From: Stictocephala bisonia
Taxonomy: Eukaryota; Arthropoda; Insecta; Hemiptera; Membracidae
Reading direction: 5' to 3'
Assembly (NCBI GenBank): GCA_035578905.1
Contig: JAQJVL010000058.1
Location: 3,167,388-3,231,387 of the forward strand
Length of the DNA stretch: 64,000 nucleotides
The notes under the pieces: generated by a model
The model's input: only the letters and a program-made list of their open reading frames with translations
What the model was told of the DNA's origin: nothing
Database searches by the model: none
Translations under genes and position numbers: made by a program
Shown here: positions 48,500-60,549 of the stretch, one piece after another
Position numbering within the stretch: the stretch's first letter is position 1
Layout of the letters: every line of letters begins with the position of its first letter

Positions 48500-48950
48500 T
48501 CCTCATTTTTTAACCTAAAAACATTTTTCTAGTTGAATATTCCAGGAATACCATTGGAAACGAAATAAACAACTTTAAAATATGACGCATACCAACGGTG
48601 GCTATGAGGTTAGCGAATATAATCGTCGATAAACGTATTGCCTGACCACAGTTTTTGTACCAGCCCATTTCAAACAGTTGTTTAAAACCCCATAAACATA
48701 ACATGTTGGCTGATTTGGTTTACATTGTGAAATGTTTAAGGTTTTTCTACTAACTCTAGCATTACTTTGCCACTGCCCACCCATCTAAAGTAGACTTATA
48801 GGGTTCTATGAACTCTATAGAACTGCGTTATCTAGGAGAACGGCAGCAGGCTGATCTTTTATTGATATTATGGTTCAGAGAGAACCACGGAGGAAGGGTA
48901 AGCAAGTGTAGAGAACCAACTCGTAGCGAAGCAAGGGCTTTCGGCTAGTT
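48500..48950. repeat. Element B copy in unit 1
   Basis: Has TTAAGGTTTTTCTACTAACT, TATAGGGTTCTATGAACTC, GGCAGCAGGCTGATCTTTTA, GAGAACCACGGAGGAAGGGT, CGTAGCGAAGCAAGGGCT. The same order is seen near 52200, 56460 and, in reverse, 58110 and 61670. The family is unclassified and no coding part is seen. ORFs of 60-64 codons here are by-products. Confidence 0.75.
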
Positions 48951-49494
48951 ATTAGTGAAAACATTAGTTGATACCATTCGTTGCTTTAGAAACACGTTTA
49001 CTAAGAATAGTGTTCACTAAAATATTGTATTATTCATACTTTAATTCCTTATTAAGTGACTTTGAGTCAGGTTTTGTGGTCATTAACACGTCGGTTTGTG
49101 TTTACTGACAGCCCTAAATTTTGTACACCATTTTACTGTCAATTCAGATATAAATTATCTTAAGGGTGTCCGCCTATAGGTGGGAACAACATACCAAATA
49201 CCGATTTTTCTTTTGAAAACCAAACGCTTGTAGTCAAATGGTTTTGAAACTCTCTGAATAAGTTCTCAAACACGTTCAAACTAAATTAAATAATGTTTAG
49301 TGCCCTAACTATTTCTGTAGCTGATTAATTCAGAAATATAATTAGAATGCAAGTGAACAACATGAATTATATTTCATACCGTCAGTGGAATTGAGATTGA
49401 CGGTAACGCTACATGGTTATTGCACTTGATATACTCCATCATATTGTTCTATTGCAACTAAAACATTCCTCTACAATGTTCTCTTTTCATAGTT

Positions 49495-50056
49495 CATCTT
49501 ACGAACTAGGGGACACCCCTGCACGCTTCGCGTGCAAGCTCTGACGCTCGCTGCGCTCGGTACACCGCAGCCTTCGGCCTCGACCATGTGACTTTTCACT
49601 ACAAATAAATAGATTAACTGTAAAAATCACAATATTAAATTTATTTACAGTATATCTCTCACTCTACTTGCGTTGTTACCTATTTAATAGTATAGAGTAA
49701 CCTTACAGTCTAAATTTCAAGCATGTTCATTTCATTTGTTTTAGTTTAACAGCTCAAGATTAAACTCATAGTATAATATTAAAAATGCATCAATTACAGA
49801 GCAGCTTTGTTATGTGGGATCAATAGTATAATGTCAAACATACAAAGTAAACATGTTCATTTATTTACAAACCAGCTGTTATGATATCCTTATGGAACAA
49901 TCTTTTAGGGGTGGTTTCTACCCCTTAGGAGTACTTTATCAAGATTAAAATACTTTAGTTGTCCTATTTAAGACCTAAAGAAACAGTGTACAAAATTTCA
50001 GCTCTCTACCTACATGGAAAGTGGAGAATTAGTTATGAATGAATGAGTGAGTTAGC
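49495..50056. repeat. Repeat segment with CpG-rich words and palindromes
   Basis: GCACGCTTCGCGTGCAAGC is a near-palindrome, followed by GACGCTCGCTGCGCTCGG. Reverse copies of parts occur at 37460 and 33365. The right end is followed by a TA microsatellite. Repeated in unit 2 at 53220-53755. Confidence 0.65.

Positions 50057-50057
<1 letters not shown>

Positions 50058-50127
<70 letters not shown>
50058..50127. repeat. TA microsatellite
   Basis: About 35 TA units in unit 1; the matching tract in unit 2 (53757-53778) is only about 11 units. Confidence 0.95.
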
Positions 50128-50129
<2 letters not shown>

Positions 50130-50779
50130 CTACTCCCTAATGTCTCGTACTACTTCAAATTAACGAGTTTCGAAAAAGGAAATGTTGTAAGTCACACAAC
50201 ATACATTTTGTATAATATAAGTACAAAATGTACCAACTATGATGATGGTGTTTACCTTCCTCATACTTTGATAAAAGAATCCCTCTGTGTTATTAAGGGA
50301 CTCCATCCCTCTGGTCTAATGAAGGTAAACTTGGCTAACCTAAATCGATCACCATAGTATTTTGTACTTATATTACAACAACTTTATGACCTTCACTAGT
50401 TTTGTATTTCTACCAACACGTAATGTGTTAAATAAGAAACTCACGTTTTTCTTAGACTTGCGAAAGTCTTAATCATTATTTATTAGGAGGTATATTTAAG
50501 GAAGACATTTTCTCGACGAAGCCTTAACGTTAATCTTGTTTCTTCCACCTTAAACTAACAACCTTACAGGCAGCCCTAGTAGTTCTTCCGCACTCTTGGA
50601 TAACGCTGAGGCAGCTCCCGGACGAACGTTGTTTTATAAATAATTTTACAAGTTAGAAACTCATTTTGTGGGCTGAGTAGAAACTTGTTCTTATACATCT
50701 GATCACATAAATGGAAAGTGGTATCGACGTAGACTCACCATTATACTTACGGGACTGAAACCTAGATTTTGGGAGGACA

Positions 50780-50990
50780 AACTTTCATCCAAACGTGCCA
50801 TTTGCACTTTCCTAGAGTTCTTTGTTTCAGATTTGTTTTTGAACCTCGTTCACCATTTTACATGGGCTTACAGTCGGTCCTTTGCGTGTACTTTGATCAA
50901 TGAGCAGAGTACAACCGTTGGGTGTTCGAACCTTGGACAACGACATACAGTCCGAAGCTGTTTCTCATATATGAGACGGCGACACAACGT
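50780..50990 (-). mobile_element. tRNA-headed SINE in unit 1 (diverged)
   Basis: On the minus strand the box B-like CCAAGGTTCGAACACCC lies at about 50920-50936, followed by ACGGTTGTACTCTGC and GCCCATGTAAAATGG. The same stretch, less diverged, follows box B in the chimeric SINE at 51323. The duplicate in unit 2 is at about 54860-55065. Confidence 0.65.
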
Positions 50991-51011
50991 TTTGCGTATT
51001 TTGAGTTGATT

Positions 51012-51800
51012 TTGAATGAATATATTAGTGAATAGTGAGTGTGGATAACCTGTGTAGTCTATTTACTAACCATACTTCGGCTTATGCTCAGAAAGGGTCA
51101 TCTACTCGTAGCCCAATAGCCAGTGCAACTAAAGGAATCCGAACCACGTAATATTGATTTGATTTTCAGCTAATTGGTAACCTTGGTACTCAGTTCTCTT
51201 CCCTGCACACATCCCGGTCACTAACAACCACCTAACAAGAGCACCCTATACTTCTCTAGTAGAGTCCACGGCAATGGCAACCACTGAGCGGACGCAGTGT
51301 CAGTATAATAGAACCGAGTATTTTGTCTTTTTTTTTGTATTTTTTTTAAATTAAACCCATTTCAGACATGATTCCACTACTTTTCCCCCACCCCTCCCCT
51401 CCCCAAAGTAAACTTATAGGGTTCTATGAACTCTATAACACTGTGTTATTTAGGAGAATGGCAGCAGGCTGAGCTTTTATTGATATTATGGTTTAAAGAG
51501 AACCACGGAGGGAAGGGTAAGCAAGTGTAGAGAACCAACTCGAAGCGAAGCAAGAGCTTTCGCCAGTTCACATGGGCCTGCAGGCCTGTGCGTTAACAGT
51601 ATTCAACAAGTGAAGTACCGACCGTTGGATCAGTGGGGATTCGAACCTTGGAGACTGCCCTCCGCAGTCCGAAGCCTTAACCACTGATCCATAGCGCCGG
51701 CTATCTATCGCCTACAATCTCCACAACACGTTGTCCTCAAGTAGTCAGATTACAGCACTGCGTCACTAGTGCCGAGGTAGTTAGTGACAATTAATATTCC
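51012..51800 (+). repeat. Element A copy in unit 1, split by a SINE
   Basis: 51012-51322 (GTGTAGTCTATTTACTAACC, TAGCCCAATAGCCAGTGC, GGCAACCACTGAGCGGACGC) continues at 51702 with TATCGCCTACAATCTCCAC, CAAGTAGTCAGATTACAGC and CACTAGTGCCGAGG. It lacks about 20 bases present in unit 2 (ACCTACATCTTTACGTGG region). Confidence 0.75.
51323..51701 (-). mobile_element. Chimeric SINE: tRNA head joined to element B
   Basis: Minus strand: GCCGGCGCTATGGATCAGTG with GGTTAAGGC (box A region), then AAGGTTCGAATCCCCAC (box B), a linker ending GCCCATGTGAACTGG, then the element B core (GTTGGTTCTCTACACTTGC, CAGCCTGCTGCCATTCTCC) and an A/T-rich tail at 51323-51350. It is bounded on both sides by element A. Confidence 0.75.
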
Positions 51801-53778
51801 CTCCCCCTTAAAATATATGGAACCCCCTTTAGATACACTTACAAAATTTGTAAATTAAGAATAAATTATTCAAATGTCATTTGTCTTAGGGTAACAAATT
51901 TTTAAATAGTTAATAGCACTTAAATATACAAGTGTATTAGGACTTTTGTTAGATTTCTTTGTTAGATTTCTGTATTTAACAGTATATAATCAGGACGAGC
52001 GTTATAAACTGGCTACAAGCGGTATAATGAAGACTTTTCTTATGAATTTTAAAAGGAAACAGTCTTGTTTACTTTAGTTTTTGTCGGCTAATGTCGCTTA
52101 AAACGTAAATGGAGGGAAAGATAAAAATCGTGATGAAAAAGTAAGTGAAGTAAAAAAGTGTTTAAAAGAAACAAATTAGAAATATATAAAATTAAATTGT
52201 CCTCATTTTTTAACCTAAAAACATTTTTCTAGTTGAATATTCCAGGAATACCATTGGAAACGAAATAAACAACTTTAAAATATGACGCATACCGACGGTG
52301 GCTATGAGGTTAGCGAATATAATCGTCGATAAACGTATTGCCTTACCACAGTTTTTGTACCAGCCCATTTCAAACAGTTGTTTAAAACCCCATAAACATA
52401 ACATGTTGGCTGATTTGGTTTACATTGTGAAATGTTTAAGGTTTTTCTACTAACTCTAGCATTACTTTGCCACTGCCCACCCATCCAAAGTAGACTTATA
52501 GGGTTCTATGAACTCTATAGAACTGCGTTATCTAGGAGAACGGCAGCAGGCTGATCTTTTATTGATATTATGGTTCAGAGAGAACCACGGAGGAAGGGTA
52601 AGCAAGTGTAGAGAACCAACTCGTAGCGAAGCAAGGGCTTTCGGCTAGTTATTAGTGAAAACATTAGTTGATACCATTCGTTGCTTTAGAAACACGTTTA
52701 CTAAGAATAGTGTTCACTAAAATATTGTATTATTCATACTTTAATTCCTTATTAAGTGACTTTGAGTCAGGTTTTGTGGTCATTAACACGTCGGTTTGTG
52801 TTTACTGACAGCCCTAAATTTTGTACACCATTTTACTGTCAATTCAGATATAAATTATCTTAAGGGTGTCCGCCTATAGACGGGAACAAACTTACCAACA
52901 TACCAAATACCGATTTTGCAAACCAAACGCTTGTAGTCAAATGGTTTTGAAACTCTCTGAATAAGTTCTCAAACACGTTCAAACTAAATTAAATAATTTT
53001 TAGTGCCCTAACCATTTCTGTAGCTGATTAATTCAGAAATCTAATTAGAATGCAAGTGAACAACATGAACTATATTGCATACCGTCAGTGGAATTGAGAT
53101 TGACGGTAACGCTACATGGTTATTGCACTTGATATACTCCATCATATTGTTCTATTGCAACTAAAACATTCCTCTACAATGTTCTCTTTTCATAGTTCAT
53201 CTTACGAACTAGGGGAAACCCCTGCACGCTTCGCGTGCAAGCTCTGACGCTCGCTGCGTTCGGCACACCGCAGCCTTCGGCCTCGACCATGTGACTTTTC
53301 ACTACAAATAAATAGATTAACTGTAAAAATCACAATATTAAATGTATTTACAGTATATCTCTCACTCTACTTGCGTTGTTACCTATTTAATAGTATAGAG
53401 TAACCTTACAGTCTAAATTTCAAGCATGTTCATTTCATTTGTTTTAGTTTCACAGCTCAAGATTAAACTCATAGTATAATATTACAAATGCATCAATTAC
53501 AGAGCAGCTTTGTTATGTAGTATAATGTCAAACATACAAAGTAAACATGTCAATTTATTTACAAACCAGCTGTTATGATATCCTTATGGAACAATCTTTT
53601 AGGAGTGCTTTCTACCTCTTAGGAGTACTTTATCAAGATTAAAATACTTTAGTTGTCCTATTTAAGACCTAAAGAAACCGTGTACAAAATTTCAGCTCTC
53701 TACCTATATAGGAAGTGGAGAATTAGTTATGAATGAATGAGTGAGTTAGCAAGGGATATATATATATATATATATATA

Positions 53779-54088
53779 GGGATAACACAGGGATTCTTTA
53801 ATCAAAGTATGAGGAAGGTAAACACCATCATCGTAGTTGGTACATTTTGTACTTACATTATACAAAATGTATGTTGTGTGACTTACAACATTTCCTTTTT
53901 CGAAACTCGTTAATTTTAAGTAGTACGAGACATTAGGGAGCAGTCATATATATTACGAATTTCGAAAAAGGAAATGTTGTAAGTCACACAACATACATTT
54001 TGTATAATATAAGTACAAAATGTACCAACTACGATGATGGTGTTTACCTTCCTCATACTTTGATTAAAGAATCCCTCTGTGTTATTAA
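53779..54088. repeat. Inverted duplication in unit 2
   Basis: Left arm 53779-53935 and right arm about 53955-54088 are reverse complements: AACACAGGGATTCTTTAATC against GATTAAAGAATCCCTCTGTG, and TCGAAAAAGGAAATGTTGTA in the right arm. Unit 1 has one arm only (50130-50300). A short centre ATATATATTACGAA lies between the arms. Confidence 0.85.
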
Positions 54089-54192
54089 GGGACTCCATTC
54101 CTTTGTGAATCCCTCTGGTCTAATGAAGGTAAACTTGGCTAACCGAAATCGATCACCATAGTATTTTGTACTTATATTACAACAACTTTATG

Positions 54193-54478
54193 ACGTTCAT
54201 CTTAGAACTTAGGCTTAAGCGGCCGGTGTCATAATTAGAATCTACAGTTTCCGGTGACAACCGCGTCAAGGTACTATCTACAATATTTACAAGATGACCA
54301 GACGTTTCGCCCATACTGTGATGTAGCATCCTCAGTGGTTTCTCTGAGACTCTCAGAGAAACCACTGAGGATGCCACATCAGTATGGGTGAAACGTCTGG
54401 TCATCTTGTAAATATTGTAGATAGTACCTTGACGCGGTTGTCACCGGAAACTGTAGATTCTAATTTATGACGTTCACT
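54193..54478. mobile_element. Palindromic element, copy 2, with empty site in unit 1
   Basis: Arms of about 115 bases meet at CTGAGACTCTCAG near 54350. Outer arm ends read AATTAGAATCTACAGTTTCC. TTTATGACGTTCA flanks the insertion on both sides (about 54188 and 54466). Unit 1 has a single TTTATGACCTTCA at about 50388, the empty site. Left of the palindrome are about 35 extra bases (TAGAACTTAGGCTTAAGCGG). Arms match the element at 12877. Confidence 0.85.
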
Positions 54479-55081
54479 AGTTTTGTATTTCTACCAACAC
54501 GTAATGTGTTAAATAAGAAACACACGTTTTTCTTAGACTTGCGAAAGTCTTAACCATTACTTATTAGGAGGTATATTTAAGGAAGACATTTTCTCGACGA
54601 AGCCTTAACGTTAATCTTGTTTCTTCCACCTTAAACTAACAACCTTACAGGCAGCCCTAGTAGTTCTTCCTTGGATAACGCTGAGGCAGCTCCCGGACGA
54701 ACGTTGTTTTACAAATAATTTTACAAGTTAGAAACTCATTTTGTGGGCTGAGTAGAAACACGTTCTTATACATCTGATCACACAAATGGAAAGTGGTATC
54801 GACGTAGACTCACCATTATACTTACGGGACTGAATCCTAGATTTTGGGAGGGCAAACTTTTATCCAAACTTGCCATTTGCACTTTCCTAGAGTTCTTTGT
54901 TTCAGATTTGTTTTTGAACCTCGTTCACCATTTTACATGGCCTTACAGTCGGTCCTTTGCGTGTACTTTGATCAATGAGCAGAGTACAACCGTTGGGTGT
55001 TCGAACCTTGGACAACGACATACAGTCCGAAGCTGTTTCTCATGTGTGAGACGGCGACACGTTTTGTGTATTTTGAGTTGA

Positions 55082-55880
55082 TTTTGAATGACTGTATTAG
55101 TGAATAGTGAGTCTGGATGACCTGTGTAGTCTAGTTACTAACCAGACTTTGGCTTATGCTCAGAAAGGGTCATCTACTCGTAGCCCAATAGCCAGTGCAA
55201 CTAAAGGACCTACATCTTTACGTGGAATCCAAACAACGTAATATTGATTTGATTTTCAGCTAATTGGTAACCCTGATACTCAGTTCTCTTCCCTGCACAC
55301 ATCCCGGTCACTAACAACCACCTAACAGGAGCACCATATACTTCTGTAGTAGAGTCCACGGCAATGGCAACCACTGAGCGATGCAGTGTCAGTATAATAC
55401 TCGTAGAACCGAGTATTTTTTTTTTTTTTTTTTTTTTTTTTATTAAACCTATCTCAGACATGATTCCACTACTTTTCCCCCACCCCGCCCCCTCCCAAAG
55501 TAAACTTATAGGGTTCTATGAACTCTATAAAACTGCGTTATCTAGGAGAATGGCAGCAGGCTGAGCTTTTATTGATCAGAGAGAACCACGGAGGAAGGGT
55601 AAGCAAGTGTAGAGAACCAACTCGTAGCGAAGCAAGGGCTTTCGCCAGTTCACATGGGCCTGCAGGCCTGTGCGTTAACAGTATTCAACAAGTGAAGTAC
55701 CGACCGTTGGATCAGTGGGGATTCGAACCTTGGAGATTGCCCTCCGCAGTCCGAGGCCTTAACCACTGATCCATAGCGCCGGCTATCTATCGCCTACAAT
55801 CTCCACAACACGTTGTCCTCAAGTAGTCAGATTACAGCACTGCGTCACTAGTGCCGAGGTAGTTAGTGACAATTAATATT
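55082..55880 (+). repeat. Element A copy in unit 2, split by a SINE
   Basis: 55082-55415 and 55784-55880; the duplicate of the copy at 51012. It keeps the TACATCTTTACGTGGAATCC region lost in unit 1. Confidence 0.8.
55416..55783 (-). mobile_element. Chimeric SINE, copy in unit 2
   Basis: The same tRNA head plus element B core as at 51323, with an uninterrupted poly(T) (26 bases, 55416-55441) as the complement of its A-tail. Copied by the segmental duplication and not an independent insertion. Confidence 0.8.
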
Positions 55881-56164
55881 CCCTCCCCCTTAAAATATAT
55901 GGAACCCCCTTTAGATACACTTACAAAATTTGTAAATTAAGAATAAATTATTCAAATGTCGTTTGTCTTAGGGTAACAAATTTTTAAATAGTTAATAGCA
56001 CTTAAATATACAAGTGTATTAGTACTTTTCACTCGTATATTTAAGACACATTTAATATGGGCATGCCTTAAAATAAAGATTGAATATATGTGATCAACTG
56101 TTTTGATATAGAATCCATACAGTAGTTCTCTCGTCAGCCCCTTTTTGAAGAGTTTTTTCAAACG

Positions 56165-56725
56165 TTTTCTGCATAAACACCATCACCGAGATTAATGCAG
56201 TAAATTCGTTCTTCTTTGAATAGATTTACATTTTTCAGATTATCTTAATATACATAACAATGTACTTACTCATCACGAAATCTCGAGAACCACTGAAGAG
56301 ATTTTGATGATACTCGTATTTGGAGTGAAGTTAGCTTTTATACCATAGAGATCCTCTAAGAAATTCAATTCCTAAAGGGTAGAAACAGCCCATCAACATT
56401 TCCTTTTTCCATAACAGTAAAATTGGCATTAATTTAATTTAGTAATTTATTTCAAACAGCTGATACAGAAAACATAAATATGGCACAAAAGCTTAACTCA
56501 TTTGGTTTATATTCTCAAATGTTTAAGGTCATTTCTACTAACTCTGACATGATTGTAGTACTTTGTATCCTCCTAAAATTCACTTACAGGGCTTTCTAGA
56601 CTATAAAACTTTGTTATCTATTATAATGACAGCAGGCTGAGCTTTTATATTGATGTTATGGTTTAGAGAGAACCACGGAGGGGAGGGGAAACAAGTTTGG
56701 GGAACCACCCAGTAGCGAGAGAATG
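56165..56725 (+). repeat. Element B copy
   Basis: CATCACGAAATCTCGAGAAC, AGAGATTTTGATGATACTCG, AAACAGCCCATCAACATTTC, GCAGGCTGAGCTTTTATA, GAGAACCACGGAGGGGAGGG. The longest copy of the family in this window, about 560 bases. Confidence 0.7.
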
Positions 56726-56729
56726 GAAC

Positions 56730-58088
56730 TAAATGAACAAAACATTAGAAATACTAACAAAACACGTTAGTTCTTTATTACCTATAGCTCTAGAAACAGA
56801 CGTTGTTTGAAAAAATGTTGTTGAACAAAGTGTTAATTTTACCTGTAATTTCTCATTAAGTGAATTTAGGTCAGGTTTTGTTGATTTGTACATTTTAAAT
56901 TCTTCCAAAGTATTTAATCATCGCCCGTTTCTTCAGCAATGTAAATTATTTAGATTTGTCTAAATTGAACTTATTGAGGGATTGTTATTTTTCAAATATT
57001 GTGCAATAGTCAATTTTGAGCAATAATATTAATGATATTGTCCCTTAAAACACAGTTTGCTCCAGCTTTAATTTGATTTAATGTGAACCGTTTAACATCC
57101 TACTATAATTGAGCTGGACAAATTGCTACCTACGTGTTAAAGTTTAGCTTATGTAGGGGTTTAAGCAGTGGAGGGGACTAATATTAAGCTTCGGTTGATG
57201 TTCAACATTGTTTTAAAAAATGTAATGAAATGTAAAAGTTTGTTTTATTGTCATTTATTGTTTACATTATTGTGATGTTATTATGATGCATTGTGTTATT
57301 TTTATTATTATTTGAATACTAAGTAACGATTTAATCTAACCCTTCAACGTTTGACTTGTTAGTGTTCATCAAACCAACTAATGGTCTCTGCAGCTGATGA
57401 CGTATTGGGAGGGGCTTGCTACTCACAACCAGCACATGGCCTACCGTCTGACTAGTATCTATGACATTAAATGGAATAGTAGTTCTCTATCTCCCTTCTA
57501 ACACTCAGTGCATTTCTCTCACACCACTGCCTTTAGTGGGTTTCTAATTATCTAAGTAGCCTACATATATGTACCTTAAACCAAAGGTTTTAAAATTAAC
57601 TATCACAGAGATCCATTAAAACTACTTCTTTAATTATGATCTTTTTTACAATTTTAATTACTTTACCAACTATTATTTCAAATTATATCTCAAGATAGTT
57701 TGAGGATTACATATTCTGCTTCATCCATTCTGTACATACCTCAGCGTAGGACTGCAGGATATAACAAGGTCTTTCTTATTCCAGGCTGTCGTATTTGGAA
57801 CGAAGTTTCACCTTATGTTAAGACGCTTCAAAGCCGTCCTTGGTTTGTGGTGGCACTGAAGAATGTTTACTTGTAACGGATTACCGTGGTTGGTGTGCTT
57901 TAAAGTGTCTTGTCTTGTAAGGATGTTGACGCGTTGACAAGCGTGTCAAGAGTTACTCTGCTATTTAATTACTATTTTATGTATACAAAATTATTGACAC
58001 AAGTAGCTTAGTTTATTCTTATCGTAATTTTCTAAGTTGTTATTATTTGTATTTAGGGTAAATGTAAGGAAACGTCATGTGGCCTAAC
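56730..58088. other. AT-rich spacer
   Basis: No gene recognised; 57340-57540 and 57740-57940 are less AT-rich but show no motif. Confidence 0.4.
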
Positions 58089-58099
58089 TTTGCATATAA

Positions 58100-58570
58100 T
58101 AAAATGGCCGACACCCCTTGCTTCACTACGGAGTGGTTCACTACACTTGCTTACCCTTACGTCCGTAGATGTCTCTAATAGTTTATATCAATATAAAAGC
58201 TCATCCTGCTGCCATTATCCTAAGTTTATAAGGCTACTTTAGGGGGATCTAATCATGTCAGTTTTAGTTAGTAGAAATTACCTGAAAAGTTTCACAATGA
58301 AAACCAAATTAGCCAAGCGTTCGTGTCATGTTTATGTTCTTGTATCAACTATTAACTATCAATTAATTATGAAATTAAATAAATGCCAATGTTGCTCTTA
58401 TGGGAAAATTAATCGTTGAGAGGATGTTCCTACCCATTGGGAATGGGATTTCGAGAAGCTCCTTCTTAGTAAAAAAGCTAACTTCCCTCAACATTTTATC
58501 AAAATCTGTTCAGTGGCTCCAGAAGTTTCAAGATATTTCCAGAGTGAGTACTTCGTTTTTGGATTACATA
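58100..58570 (-). repeat. Element B copy (reverse)
   Basis: CACTACGGAGTGGTTCACTA, TAAAAGCTCATCCTGCTGCC, TTAGTAGAAATTACCTG, GGAATGGGATTTCGAGAAG, TATCAAAATCTGTTCAGTGG. It runs up to the foldback element. Confidence 0.75.
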
Positions 58571-59845
58571 TACAATGTGAATCGGGAGATATAGGCACAA
58601 TTTGACATGCGATAGTAAACATGAAAACAAGCAAAACTTGTTATATAAACATACAGTATGTCGTTCTATGTTTCGTTTTCTGTCTGTGTGTCCGTTTGTG
58701 TTTTTCATCAAAATATTTATATCTCTAAAACTGATCGAACATACGGTTTAAAACTTATTCAGTTAATTAGTGGCAATTTAAATTAATAAAATTGCTAAAA
58801 TATCTATCTGGTTTATAATGGCAGCATTATATTAATTAATGCAATTAATGCTGAATATCTCGAAAACTTTCAATATTACAAAAAGCAATTAAAATAAAAA
58901 TAGCATAGAAAATGTAATTCCAAATATAATGTCACCTCATTTGTAAAAGTTTGTTCATAAATAGTTGAATAGCATCTTATTTTAGTTCAAATGATTATTT
59001 ATTTCACGATATTTATTTTGAGAAAGATCATTATTTCAGTCTTTCTATAAAATCAATGATTTTCAGTAAATGAACAGCTGCTTCAATAAATTATTGTAAT
59101 TCGATTTTAGTTTTTTGTCGGTTGTTAATATGAGTGAATAATGTTCAGACAACAAACAATAAATTTACAACTGTTAAGTATTACTCTTTTAAATTGTCCA
59201 TTTAAAGAACAGCTGATAATTTAAGGGAGCTTTGCTAACAGCTGATATTTGTTTAGGTTGTTATTAAATATCAAACAGCTGATTATTACTCTTTCCTATA
59301 AAGGAGTAGGCTACTACAATTACTAAAATCGAATTTCAATTATGCGTTTAAACTAGTGTTAATTTACTGAAATCATTGTATATGGAAATGACTTAAATTA
59401 TCTTACTCAATATAATGTGAAACGAATAAACATTTAGGAACTAAAATAATTATTTATGAACCAAATTTTACAAATGAGGTGTCATTAATTTGGAAATAAA
59501 TTTTATAAGATATTTATATTTTAATGGCATTTTGTAATATTGAACGTTTTCAAGATATTCATTATTATTTTTTTATTCTTTCGTTTTAAAACGGCTAGAG
59601 ATTATTTTAAGTTTTGCACGTTATTAATGCCACTGATTAACTGAATAAGGCTGACAAGTTTAAAATCACTTGATGAATGCGCTTTGGAGATATAAATGTT
59701 TTGATGAAAAACCACAAACGGACACACAGACAGAAAACGAAAGATAGTAGAACATATGTTAGTTTACATGAATTATTTTGCTTGTTTTTGTTTGTATCTA
59801 CTATCGCACGTGAGGTTGTGCATATCTCTTCTGAATCACCCTGTA
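58571..59845. mobile_element. 1.27-kb foldback element with about 400-bp arms
   Basis: Left arm 58571-58985 and right arm 59405-59845 are reverse complements with scattered differences: TTCGTTTTCTGTCTGTGTGT, ATGCGATAGTA-like, AACAAGCAAAA and CACCTCATTTGTAAAA occur in both. The right terminus, in reverse complement, is TACAGGGTGATTCAGAAG, a style of end common in arthropod DNA elements. The unpaired centre has four ACAGCTG words. No transposase. Confidence 0.85.
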
Positions 59846-60120
59846 TATATTAAATATATAAAATAATTTCTAGTGTTCTTTTTTTATTTTTTTTTATTTT
59901 TTTGTACCTTAATGTAGGTGTCAATTGTTGAAACATATTATACAACAAAAGCCACAATAATTAAAAATATTTAAGAACTTTAAACTTTTCTTATACATAT
60001 ATAACCATTATACAAATATATTTCCATTTAATTTCTTTAAATCACGTTGAAATTAGTTTTTTCTTTTAGTAACTGTTTTAACAAGTCACACTGCGATAAT
60101 ATCGTCATTTGGTACAAATC

Positions 60121-60545
60121 CTGAGAAACCAAGTCTCTAGATAATGATGTAGCAATCAGTTAGTCGTTAATGACGTGGAGGGGGAGAATCAGAGTAGATA
60201 AGGTGACCCACTAATGGAACAGTGACACGCAGTAGTGGGCAAAGGCCTGACCGAGCCACACTAGCTCTGATTAACACAATCCACGAGCGCATTTCTGAGA
60301 AACCAAGTCTCTAGGCAATGATGTAGCAATCAGTTAGTCGTTAATGACGTGGAGGGGGAGAATCAGAGTAGATAAGGTGACCCACTAATGGAACAGTGAC
60401 ACGCAGTAGTGGGCAAAGGCCTGACCGAGCCACACTAGCTCTGATTAACACAATCCACGAGCCCCTCTCTGATAAACCAAGTCTGTAGGCTATGAAATAG
60501 CAATCAGTTAGTGGTTGAAGTTGATTGTGGATAATCAACGTAGAC
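60121..60545. repeat. 174-bp tandem repeat, 2.4 copies
   Basis: Units start at 60121, 60295 and 60469 with CTGAGAAACCAAGTCTCTAG. The first two are nearly identical; the third is partial and diverged. No tRNA or ORF meaning was found. Confidence 0.9.
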
Positions 60546-60549
60546 ACGG

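Larger units (their letters stand above)
48261..51947. repeat. Segmental tandem duplication, unit 1
   Basis: Matches 51961-56029 over its length in direct orientation, starting GTTAGATTTCTGTATTTAAC and ending AAGTGTATTAG. In the 195 bases 48510-48704 against 52210-52404 I see two substitutions. It contains element B, a TA microsatellite, a tRNA-type SINE, an element A copy and a chimeric SINE. The joint with unit 2 repeats GTTAGATTTC twice. Confidence 0.92.
51961..56029. repeat. Segmental tandem duplication, unit 2
   Basis: Direct repeat of 48261-51947, longer by about 380 bases because of the inverted duplication at 53779 and the foldback insertion at 54193. It contains second copies of element B (52200-52650), the CpG-rich segment (53220-53755), the tRNA-type SINE, element A and the chimeric SINE. 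It ends AAGTGTATTAGTACTTTT. Confidence 0.92.

Noticed and set aside
48510..52484. Duplicated 60-64 codon minus-strand ORFs
   Set aside because: They lie in element B repeats and owe their conservation to the recent segmental duplication.
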